From: Calliopsis andreniformis
Lineage: Eukaryota; Arthropoda; Insecta; Hymenoptera; Andrenidae
Assembly: GCF_051401765.1 (NCBI RefSeq)
Contig: NW_027480440.1
Span: 2,046,001 to 2,110,000, forward strand
Direction of reading: 5' to 3'
Length of the DNA stretch: 64,000 nt
The position numbers were made by a program, and so were the translations under genes. Shown in pieces: positions 39,353-50,359 of this stretch. Below the pieces are notes generated by a model. It was not told the origin of the DNA. It did not search any database and saw nothing but the letters and a program-made list of their open reading frames with translations. Each line of letters opens with the position of its first letter. Position 1 is the first letter of the stretch.

Positions 39353-42245
39353 CTGCAGATTGATGATTGAAGGTTGAGAATTGAGGATTGAGTGTTGGGG
39401 ATAGAAGTTTGGGGACTGAGTGTTGAGGATTGGGTGTTGAGATTTGATGTTTGAGGATTGAGACCTGAAAGTTGAAGATTGTGGATTGAGTATTTAAAAC
39501 TGTGAATTAAGCATATACTCTTGAGGATTGAGAATTGAGGATTGAGGGTTGAGGATTGAGGATTGAGGTTTGATGATTGAGTATAGAGGATTGAAGATTG
39601 AGGACTGAGGGTTGAGCATTGAGTGCTGAGAATTGTTGTTTGTATACTGAGATTTGAGGAATGAGGATTGAGTATTGAATACTGAGAATAGAAGCTATTT
39701 TATTGAGGATTGACGATTGAGGATTGATGATTCAGGATTGAACATTGATGGCTGAGGATTGAGGATTGAAGATTGAGGCTTGAGGACTGAGGAATGAGAA
39801 TTGAGGGCTGGGGGTTGAGAATTGAGTGTCGTGAATTGAGGAGGGAGCATTGAATACTGAGGATTGAAGATTGGGGACTGAGGGTTGAGGATTGAGTATT
39901 GAGGATTGAGGATTGAGGATAGAGGATTGTGTATTGAGGATTGAGGATTGAGGATTGAGGATTGATGATTGAGGATTGAGGATTGTGGATTGAGGAATGA
40001 GGGTCGAGGATTGAGGATTGAGGTTTGAGGATTGAGGATTGAGGATTGAGGTTTGAGGATTGAGGATTGATGAGAAAGGATTGAGGATTGAGGACTAAGG
40101 ATTGAGGATTGCTGATTGAGGATTGAGGATTGAGGATTGAGGTTTGAGGATTGAGGATTGAGGATTGAGGATTGAAGATTGAGGATTGAGGATTGAGGAT
40201 TGAGGGTTGAGGATTGAGGATTGAGGATTGATGAGAGAGGATTGAGGATTGAGGACTAAGGATTGAGGATTGCTGATTGAGGATTGAGGATTGAGGTTTG
40301 AGGATTGAGGATTGAGGATTGAGGATTGAAGATTGAGGATTGAGGATTGAGGATTGAGGATTGAGGATTGAGGATTGAGGATTGAGGATTGAGGGTTGAG
40401 GGTTGAGGATTGAGGATTGAGGATTGAGGATAGGGAATTGATGATTGAGGATTGAGGATTGAGTATTGAGGAATGAGGGTTGCGGATTGAGGATTGAGGT
40501 TTGAGGATTGAGGATTGAGGATTGAGGATTGAGGATTGAGGACAGAGGTTTGAGGATTGAGGATTGATGGCTGCAGATTCATAATTGAAGATAGTGAATT
40601 GAGGATTGAGTATTGCGGATTGAGGATTGAGGATTGAGAATTGAATATTACGGATTGAGGATTGGGGATAAAATATTGTGGACTGAGTGTTGAGGATTGG
40701 GTGTTGACAATTGATGTTTGAGGATTGAGATCTGAATGTTGAAGATTGTGGATTGAGTATTTAAAACTGTGAATTAAGGATATACTGTTGAGGATTGAGG
40801 ATTAAGGATTGAGGATTGAGGTTTGAGGATTGAGGATTGAGGATAGAGGATTGAGGATTGAGGATTGAGGGTTGAGGATTGAGGATTGAGGATTGGGGAT
40901 TGAGGATTGAGGATTGAGGATTGACGATTGAGGATTGAGGATTGAGGATTGAGGATTGAGGATTGAGGATTGAGGAATGAGGGTTGAGGATTGAGGATTG
41001 AGGTTTGATGGCTGCAGATTGATGACTGAAGATTGAGAATTGAGGATTGAGTTTTGGGGATGGAAGGTTGGGGACTGAGGGTTGAGGATTGGGTGTTGAG
41101 AATTGATGTTTGAGGATTGAGATCTGAAAGTTGAAGAATGTGGATTGAGTATTTAAAACTGTGAATTAAGGATATACTGTTGAGGATTGAGAATTGAGGA
41201 TTGAGGATTGAGGTTAGAAGATTGTGGATTGAGGATTGAGGATTGAGGATTGAGGATTGAGGATTGAGGGTTGTGGATTGAGAATTGAGGATTGAGGATT
41301 GAGGATTGAGGATTGAGGATTGATGATTGAGGATTGAGGATTGAGGATTGAGGAATGAGGGTTGAGGATTCAGGATTGAGGTTTGAGGATTGAGGATTGA
41401 TGATTGAGGATTGAGGAATGAGGACTGATGATTGAGGATTGAGGATTGATGGCTGCAGATTGATGATTGAAGATAGAGAATTGAGGATTGAGTATTGAGG
41501 ATTGAGGATTGAGAATTGAATATTGAGGATTGAGGATTGGGGATAGAATATTGTGGACTGAGGGTTGAGGATTGGGTGTTGAGAATTGATGTCTGAGGAT
41601 TGAGATCTGAATGTTGACGATTGTGGATTGAGTATTTAAAACTGTGAATTAAGGATATACTGTTGAGGATTGAGAATAGAGGATTGAGGATTGAGGTTTG
41701 AGGATTGAGGATTGAGGATTGAGGATTGAGGATTGAGGATTACTGATTGAGGATTGAGGATTGACGATTGAGGATTGAGGATCGAGGGTTGAGGATTGAG
41801 GATTGAGGATTGAGGATTCAGGATTGAGGATTGATGATTGAGGATTGAGAATTGAGGATTGAGGAATGAGCGTTGAGGATTGAGGATTGAGGTTTGAGGA
41901 TTGAGGATTGAGGATTGAGGATTGAGTATTGAGGACGGAGGATTGAGTATTGAGGATTGATGGCTGCAGATTGACGATTGAAGATAGAGTATTGAGGATT
42001 GAGTATTGCGGATTGAGGATTGAGGATTGAGGATTGAGAATTGAATATTGAGGACTGATGATTGGGGATTGAGGATTGAGGATTGAGGATTGAGGATTGA
42101 GGATTGAGGATTGAGGATAGAGGATTGAGGACTGAGGAATGAGAATTGAGGACTGGGGGTTGCGGATGAGTGTTGCGAATTGAGGAGGGTGTATTGAATA
42201 TTGAGGATTGAAGTTTGGGGACTGACGATTGAGAATTGAGTATTG
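39353..42245 (+). repeat. HOR of about 3.7-3.8 kb, copy 2 (partial)
   Basis: Follows copy 1 through the C block at 39,694, the B blocks at 40,759, 41,151 and 41,636, and a GGATGAGTGTTGCGAATTG block with a 6-mer near 42,165. It leaves the shared pattern at about 42,245, where the sequence turns into a relative of 31.5 kb (GAATGAGTGCTGAGG near 42,291). Confidence 0.78.
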
Positions 42246-43442
42246 AGGTTTGAGGATTGAGGATTGAGGATTGAGTATTGAGGATTGAGGAATGAGTGCT
42301 GAGGATTTAGGATTGAGGTTTGAGGATTGAGGATTGAAGATTGAGGGTTGAGGATTGAGGATTGAGGATTGAGGATTGAGGATTGAGGGTTGATGATTGA
42401 GGATTAAGGATTGAGGATTGAGGATTGAGGTTTGAGGATTGAGGATCGAGTACTGAGGATTGAGGATTGAATATTGATGATTGAGTATAGAGGATTCAAG
42501 ATTGAAGACTGAGGGTTGAGCATTGTGTGCTGAGAATTGTTGTTCGTAGACTGAGATTTGAAGAATGAGGACTGAGTATTGAATAGTGAGAATTGAAGCT
42601 ATTTTATTGAGGATTGACGATTGAGGATAGATGATTGAAGATTGAGGGTTAATGTTTGAGGATTGAGTATTGAAGATTGAGGATTGAAGAGTGAGGGTTG
42701 AGGATTGAGGGTTGAGGGTTGAGGATTGAGGGTTGAGGGCTGAGGATTGAGGATTGAGGATTGAGTATTGAGGACTGATGATTGAGGATTGAGGATTGAG
42801 GATTGAGGAATGAGGGTTGAGGATTGAGGATTGAGGATTGAGGATTGAGGATTGAGGATTGAGGATTGAGGATTGAGGATTGAGGATTAAGGATTCAGGA
42901 TTGAGGATTGAGCATTGAGGATTGAGGATTGAGGGTTGTGGATTGAGGATTGAGGATTGAGGGTTGTGGATTGAGGATTGAGGATCGAGGATTGAGGATT
43001 GAGGATTGATGATAGAGGATTGAGGATTGAGGATTGAGGAATGAGGGTTGCGGATTGAGGATTGAGGTTTGAGGCTTGAGGATTGAGGATTGAGGATTGA
43101 GAATTGAGGACAGAGGATTGAGGATTGAGGATTGATGGCTGCAGATTGATGATTGAAGATAGAGGATTGAGGATTGAGTATTGCGGATTGAGGATTGAGG
43201 ATTGAGAATTGAATATTGAGGATTGAGGAATGGTGATAGAATATTGTGGACTGAGGGTTGAGGATTGGGTGTTGAGAATTGATGTTTGAGGATTGAGATC
43301 TGAATGTTGATGATTGTGGATTGAGTATTTAAAACTGTGAATTAAGGATATACTGTTGAGGATTGAGAATTGAAGATAGAAGGATTGAGGTTTGAGGATT
43401 GAGGATTGAGGATTGAGGATTGAGGATTGAGGATTGAGGTTC
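42246..43442 (+). repeat. Dispersed copy of the 31.5-kb / 46.5-kb segment
   Basis: From GAATGAGTGCTGAGG (about 42,291) through GATCGAGTACTGAGG (42,447) and the C block at 42,598 this follows the same order as 31.5 kb and 46.5 kb, including the GAGGATTCAAGATTGAAG form also seen at 46.7 kb. The B block at 43,329 is followed by an 8-mer (GAAGGATT near 43,378) that also appears in the 3,768-bp units near 48,012. Confidence 0.73.
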
Positions 43443-43561
43443 GAGGATTGAGGATTGAGGATTGAGGATTGAGGATTGAGGATTGAGGATTGAGGATTGA
43501 GGATTGAGGATTGAGGATTGAGGATTGAGGATTGAGGATTGAGGATTGAGGATTGAGGATT
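43443..43561 (+). repeat. Perfect run of 17 consensus heptamers
   Basis: 119 bases of uninterrupted GAGGATT units, flanked by a GAGGTTC variant on the left and GGGGATT on the right. This is the longest perfect run I noticed. It is either the youngest local expansion in the window or a place where slippage keeps the repeat uniform. Confidence 0.85.
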
Positions 43562-45354
43562 GGGGATTGAGGATTGAGTACTGAGGATTGAGGATTGAAT
43601 ATTGATGATTGAGTATAGAGGATTGAAGATTGAGGACTGAGGGTTGAGCATTGAGTGCTGAGAGTTGTTGTTCGTAGACTGAGATTTGAAGAATGAGGAT
43701 TGAGTATTGAATAGTGAGAAGTGAAGCTATTTTATTGAGGATTGACGATTGAGGATTGATGATTGAAGATTGAGGATTAATGGTTGAGGATTGAGGATTG
43801 AATATTGAGGATTGAAGAGTGAGGGTTGAGGATTGAGGGTTGAGGATGGAGGATTGAGGATTAAGGATTGAGGACTGAGGATTGAGGATTGAGGATTGAT
43901 GGCTGCAGATTGATGATTGAAGATTGAGAATTGAGGATTGATTATTGAGGATTGAGGATTCAGGATTGAGAATTGAATATTGAGGATTGAGGGTTGGGGA
44001 TAGAAGATTGTGGACTGAGGATTGAGGAGTGAGGAATGAGGGTTGAGGATTGAGGATTGAGGTTTGAGGATTGAGGATTGAGGATTGGGGATTGAGGATT
44101 GAGGACTGAGGATTGAGTATTGAGGTTTGATGGCTGCAGATTGATGATTGAAGGTTGAGAATTGAGGATTGAGTGTTGGGGATAGAAGTTTGGGGACTGA
44201 GTGTTGAGGATTGGGTGTTGAGAATTGATGTTTGAGGATTGAGATCTGAAAGTTGAAGATTGTGGATTGAGTATTTAAAACTGTGAATTAAGGATATACT
44301 CTTGAGGATTGAGAATTGAGGATTGAGGGTTGAGGATTGAGGATTGAGGTTTGATGATTGAGTATAGAGGATTGAAGATTGAGGCTTGAGGACTGAGGAA
44401 TGAGAATTGAGGACTGGGGGTTGAGAATTGAGTGTCGTGAATTGAGGAGGGAGCATTGAATACTGAGGATTGAAGATTGGGGACTGAGGGTTGAGGATTG
44501 AGTATTGAGGATTGAGGATTGAGGATTGAGGATTGTGTATTGAGGATTGAGGATTGAGGATTGAGGATTGATGATTGAGGATTGAGGATTGAGGATTGAG
44601 GAATGAGGGTCGAGGATTGAGGATTGAGGTTTGAGGATTGTGGACTGATGATTGAGGATTGAGGATTGAGGACTGATGATTGAGTATTGAGGATTGATAG
44701 CTGCAGATTGATGATTGAAGATAGAGAATTGAGGATGAGTATTGAGGATTGAGGATTGAGAATTGAATATTGAGAATTGAGGATTGGGGATAGAATATTG
44801 TGGACTGAGGGTTGATGATTGGGTGTTGAGAATTGATGTTTGAGGATTGAGATCTGAATGTTGAAGATTGTGGATTGAGTATTTAAAACTGTGAATTAAG
44901 GATATACTGTTGAGGATTGAGAATTGAGGATTGAGGATTGAGGTTTGATGATTGAGGATTGAGGATTGAGGATTGAGGATTGAGGATTGAGGATTGAGGA
45001 TTGAGGATTGAGGACTGAGGATTGAGCATTGAGGATTGAGGATTGAGGATTGAGGATTGAGGATTGAGGATTGAGGATTGACGATTGAGGATTGAGGTTT
45101 GAGGATTGAGGATTGAGTATTGACGATTGATAATTGAGGATTGAGGATTGAGGATTAATGATTGAAGATTGAGGATTGAGGATTGAGGATTGAGGGTTGA
45201 GGATTGAGGATTGAGGATTGAGGATTGAGTATTGAGTATTGATGATTGAGGATTGAGGATTGAAGATTGAGGAATGAGTGTTGAGGATTGAGGATTGAGG
45301 ATTGAGGATTGCGGATTGAGGATTGATGATTGAATATTGAGGATTGAGGATTAA
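43562..45354 (+). repeat. Third partial copy of the 38.8-39.6-kb segment, then loose heptamers
   Basis: The C block at 43,726 with AGAGTTGTTGTTCG just before it matches 38.88 kb at offset about 4,791, and the CTGCAG block at 44,134 matches 39,353 at offset 4,781. Between those anchors one 6-mer and one 8-mer cancel, and 4,781 is exactly 683 x 7. After the B blocks at 44,274 and 44,881 the region to 45,354 is near-consensus heptamers without further markers. Confidence 0.75.
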
Positions 45355-45665
45355 GGATTCAGGATTGTGGATTGAGGATCGTAGATCGAGGATTGAGGCC
45401 TGCGGATTGAAGATTGATGACTCAGGACTGAGTGTTCAGGTTTCAGGGTTGAGGATTGAGGATTGAGCACTGAATATTGAGGATTGAGATACGTGGACTG
45501 AGGTATGAACATTAACGGTTGAGGATTGTGGACTGAGATTTGAGGATTGAGGATTGAGGATTGGGCACTGAGGATTGAGGTTTGAGCATTGAGATTTGAA
45601 TATTGAAAATTGAAGTTTGAGTATTGAAAACTGAGCACAGAGGATATACTGTTGAGCTTTGAGAA
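45355..45665 (+). repeat. Most diverged island, with a hybrid A/B marker
   Basis: The heptamer register persists but an unusual share of units differ at several positions: GAGGCCT, GACTCAG, TTCAGGTTTCAGGG, GATACGTGGACT, GAACATTAACGG and GGGCACT. At 45,620-45,656 a marker combines the A-type GTATTGAAAACTG with the B-type ATATACTGTTGAG. No second copy was found in the window. A - strand open frame here (45,351-45,638) is the usual repeat shadow and not a gene. Confidence 0.75.
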
Positions 45666-46591
45666 TTGAGGGTTGAGGATTGAGCTTTGAGAATTGATGT
45701 TTGAGGACTGAGATCTGAAAGTTGAAGAATGTGGATTGAGTATTTAAAACTGTGAATTAAGGATATACTGTTGAGGATTGAGATCTGAAAGTTGAAGATT
45801 GTGGATTGAGTATTTAAAACTCTGAATTAAGGATATACTGTTGAGGATTGAGAATTGAGGATTGAGTATTGAGGTTTGATGGCTGCAGATTGATGATTGA
45901 AGTTTGAGAATTGAGGATTGAATGTTGGGGATAGAAGTTTGGGAACCGAGGGTTGAGGATTGGGTGTTGAGAATTGATGTTTGAGGATTGAGATCTGAAA
46001 GTTCAAGATTGTGGATTGAGTATTTAAAACTGTGAATTAAGGATATACTGTTGAGGATTGAGAATTGAGGATTGAGGTTTGAGGTTTGAGGATTGAGGAT
46101 TGAGGATTGAGGAATGAGGTTTGAGGATTGAGGATTGAGGGTTGTGGACTGATGACTGAGGATTGAGGATTGATGGCTGCAGATTGTTGACTGAAGATAG
46201 AGAATTGAGGATTGAGTATTGAGGATTGAGAATTGAATATTGAGGATTGAGGATTGGGGATAGAATATTGTGGACTGAGGTTTGAGGATTGGGTGTTGAG
46301 AATTGATGTTTGAGGATTGAGATCTGAATGTCGAAGATTGTGGATTGAGTATTTAAAACTGTGAATTAGGGATATACTGTTGAGGATTGAAGATTGAGGA
46401 ATGAGTGTTGAGGATTGAGGATTGAGGATTGAGGATTGCGGATTGAGGATTGATGATTGAGGATTGAGGATTGAGGACTGAGGATTGAGGATTGAGGATT
46501 GAGGATTGAGGATTGAGGATTGAGGATTGAGGAATGAGCGCTGAGGATTTAGGATTGAGGTTTGAGGATTGAGGATTGAAGATTGAGGGTT
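45666..46591 (+). repeat. Cluster of close B markers
   Basis: B blocks at 45,743, 45,813, 46,022 and 46,352. The first two are 70 bp (10 heptamers) apart and are a local tandem duplication of GAGATCTGAA through GGATATACTGTTG. The same cluster arrangement recurs near 49.19-49.86 kb and in each 3,768-bp unit. GAATGAGCGCTGAGG at 46,532 opens the following unit. Confidence 0.77.
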
Positions 46592-49500
46592 GAGGATTGA
46601 GGATTGAGGATTGAGGATTGAGGATTGAGGGTTGATGATTGAGGATTAAGGATTGAGGATTGAGGATTGAGGTTTGAGGATTGAGGATCGAGTACTGAGG
46701 ATTGAGGATTGAATATTGATGATTGAGTATAGAGGATTCAAGATTGAAGACTGAGGGTTGAGCATTGTGTGCTGAGAATTGTTGTTCGTAGACTGAGATT
46801 TGAAGAATGAGGACTGAGTATTGAATAGTGAGAATTGAAGCTATTTTATTGAGGATTGACGATTGGGGATAGATGATTGAAGATTGAGGGTTAATGTTTG
46901 AGGATTGAGTATTGAAGATTGAGGATTGAAGAGTGAGGGTTGAGGATTGAGGGTTGAGGGTTGAGGATTGAGGGTTGAGGGCTGAGGATTGAGGATTGAG
47001 GATTGATGGCTGCAGATTGATGATTGAAGTTTGAGAATTGAGGATTGAGTATTGAGGATTGAGGATTGAGGATTGAGGATTGAGAATTGAATATTGAGGA
47101 TTGAGTGTTGGAAATAGAATATTGTGGACTGAGGATTGAGGATTCGGTGTTGAGAATTGATGTTTGAGAATTGAGATCTGAAAGTTGAAGATTGTGGATT
47201 GTGTATTTAAAACTGTGAACTAAGGATATACTGTTGAGGATTGAGAATTGAGAATGGAGTATTGACGATTGAGGATTGAGGTTTGAGGATTGAGGATTGA
47301 GGATTCAGGATTGAGGATTGAGGATTGAGGATTGATGATTGAAGATTGAGGATTGAGGAATGAGGATTGAGGGTTGAGGATTGAGGATTGAGGATTGAGG
47401 ATTGAGTATTGAGGACTGGTGATTGAGGATTGAGGATTGAGGATTGAGGAATGAGGGTTGAGGATTGAGGATTGAGGATTGAGGATTGAGGATTGAGGAT
47501 TGAGGATTGAGGATTGAGGATTGAGGATTAAGGATTCAGGATTGAGGATTGAGCATTGAGGATTGAGGATTGAGGGTTGTGGATTGAGGATTGAGGATTG
47601 AGGGTTGTGGATTGAGGATTGAGGATTGAGGATTGAGGATTGAGGATTGATGATTGAGGATTGAGGATTGAGGATTGAGGAATGAGGGTTGCGGATTGAG
47701 GATTGAGGTTTGAGGCTTGAGGATTGAGGATTGAGGATTGAGAATTGAGGACAGAGGATTGAGGATTGAGGATTGATGGCTGCAGATTGATGATTGAAGA
47801 TAGAGAATTGAGGATTGAGTATTGCGGATTGAGGATTGAGGATTGAGAATTGAATATTGAGGATTGAGGAATATTGATAGAATATTGTGGACTGAGGGTT
47901 GAGGATTGGGTGTCGAGAATTGATGTTTGACGATTGAGATCTGAATGTTGATGATTGTGGATTGAGTATTTAAAACTGTGAATTAAGGATATACTGTTGA
48001 GGATTGAGAATTGACGATAGAAGGATTGAGGTTTGAGGATTGAGGATTGAGGATTGAGGATTGAGGATTGAGGATTGAGGTTTGAGGATTGAGGATTGAG
48101 GATTGAGGATTGAGGATTGAGGATTGATGACTGAGGATTGAGGATTGAGGATTGAGGATTGAGGATCGAGGATTGAGAATTGAGGATTGAGGAATGAGCG
48201 CTGAGGATTTAGGATTGAGGTTTGAGGATTGAGGATTGAGGATTGAGGGTTGAGGATTGAGGATTGAGGATTGAGGATTGAGGATTGAGGGTTGATGATT
48301 GAGGATTAAGGATTGAGGATTGAGGATTGAGGTTTGAGGATTGAGGATCGAGTACTGAGGATTGAGGATTGAATATTGATGATTGAGTATAGAGGATTGA
48401 AGATTGAGGACTGAGGGTTGAGCATTGTGTGCTGAGAATTGTTGTTCGTAGACTGAGATTTGAAGAATGAGGGCTGAGTATTGAATAGTGAGAATTGAAG
48501 CTATTTTATTGAGGATTGACGATTGAGGATAGATGATTGAAGATTGAGGATTAATGTTTGAGGATTGAGTATTGAAGATTGAGGATTGAAGGGTGAGGGT
48601 TGAGGATTGAGGGTTGAGGGTTGAGGATTGAGGGTTGAGGGCTGAGGATTGAGGATTGAGGATTGATGGCTGCAGATTGATGATTGAAGTTTGAGAATTG
48701 AGGATTGAGTATTGAGGATTGAGGATTGAGGATTGAGAATTGAATATTGAGGATTGAGTGTTGGAAATAGAATATTGTGGACTGAGGATTGAGGATTGGG
48801 TGTTGAGAATTGATGTTTGAGTATTGAGATCTGAATGTTGAAGATTGTGGATTGAGTACTTAAAACTGTGAATTAAGGATATACTGTTGAGGATTCAGAA
48901 TTGAGGATTGAGGATTGATGTTTGATGATTGAGGATTGAGGATTGAGGATTGAGGATTGAGGATTGAGGATTGAGGATCGAGGATTTAGGACTGAGGATT
49001 GCGCATTGAGGAATGAGGGTTGAGGATTGAGGATTGAGGTTTGATGGCTGCAGATTGATGATTGAAGATTGAGAATTGAGGATTGAGTTTTGGGGATGGA
49101 AGGTTGGGGACTGAGGGTTGAGGATTGGGTGTTGAGAATTGATGTTTGAGGATTGAGATCTGAAAGTTGAAGAATGTGGATTGAGTATTTAAAACTGTGA
49201 ATTAAGGATATACTGTTGAGGATTGAGATCTGAGAAGTTGAAGATTGTGGATTGAGTATTTAAAACTGTGAATTAAGGATATACTGTTGAGGATTGAGAA
49301 TTGAGGATTGAGGATTGAGATTTGATGGCTGCAGATTGATGATTGAAGTTTGAGAATTGAGGATTGAATGTTGGGGATAGAAGTTTGGGAACTGAGGGTT
49401 GAGGATTGGGTGTTGAGAATTGATGTTTGAGGATTGAGATCTGAAAGTTCAAGATTGTGGATTGAGTATTTAAAACTGTGAATAAAGGATATACTGTTGA

Positions 49501-50359
49501 GGATTGAGAATTGAGGATTGAGGTTTGAGGTTTGAGGATTGAGGATTGAGGATTGAGGAATGAGGGTTGAGGTTTGAGGATTGAGGGTTGAGGACTGATG
49601 ACTGAGGATTGAGGATTGATGGCTGCAGATTGTTGACTGAAGATAGAGAATTGAGGATTGAGTATTGAGGATTGAGGATTGAGAATTGAATATTGAGGAT
49701 TGAGGATTGGGGATAGAATATTGTGGACTGAGGTTTGAGGATTGGGTGTTGAGAATTGATGTTTGAGGGTTGAGATCTGAATGTCGAAGATTGTGGATTG
49801 AGTATTTAAAACTGTGAATTAGGGATATACTGTTGAGGATTGAAGATTGTGGATTGAGTATTTAAAACTGTGAATTAGGGATATACTGTTGAGGATTGAA
49901 GATTGAGGAATGAGTGTTGAGGATTGAGGATTGAGGATTGCGGATTGAGGATTGATGATTGAGGATTGAGGATTGAGGATTGAAGATTGAGGATTGAGGA
50001 TTGAGGATTGAGGATTGAGGGTTGAGGATTGAGGATTGAGGATTGAGGATTGAGGATTGTTGATTGAGGATTGAGGACTGAGGATTGAGGATTGAGGATT
50101 GAGGATTGAGGATTGAGGATTGAGGATTGAGGATTGAGGGTTGAGGATTGAGGATTGAGGATTGAGGATTGAGGATGGAGGATTGAGGATTGAGGTTTGA
50201 GGATTGGTGATTGAGGATTGAGGATTGAGGATTAAGGATTCAGGATTGAGGATTGACGATTGAGGATTGAGGATTGAGGGTTGAGGATTGAGGGTTGAGG
50301 ATTGAGGATTGGGGATTGATGATTGAGGATTGATGATTGAGTATTGAGGAATGAGATTT
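46592..50359 (+). repeat. 3,768-bp HOR, copy 1
   Basis: Anchors GATCGAGTACTGAGG (46,689) and the C block (46,840) return at exactly +3,768 and +7,536. Internally the unit is a dimer: two C blocks 1,660 bp apart (46,840 and 48,500), then a B-rich tail. Two 8-mers occur per unit (GAAGGATT near 48,012 and GAGAAGTT near 49,229), and 3,768 = 7 x 538 plus 2. The left end is placed where copies 1 and 2 stop matching, within about 30 bases. Confidence 0.9.
49780..49895 (+). repeat. 56-bp tandem duplication of a B marker core
   Basis: TTTAAAAC at 49,804 and 49,860 are 56 bp (8 heptamers) apart, each followed by TGTGAATTAGGGATATAC. The pair is carried into every later unit (53,572/53,628, 57,340/57,396 and 61,772/61,828), so it predates the 3,768-bp amplification. 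A comparable 71-bp pair (10 heptamers plus the GAGAAGTT 8-mer) lies at 49,188/49,259. Confidence 0.85.

Noticed and set aside
43329..44456. 375-residue - strand open frame and others of 250-372 residues (15,464-16,582; 21,439-22,557; 25,771-26,889; 38,067-38,870)
   Set aside because: Same repeat shadow. The repeated occurrence of near-identical frames reflects HOR copies and not a gene family.
45351..45638. Open frame in the diverged island, considered as a degenerate gene
   Set aside because: The heptamer register continues through it and the peptide is still the NPQSSI pattern; nothing suggests a former coding sequence.
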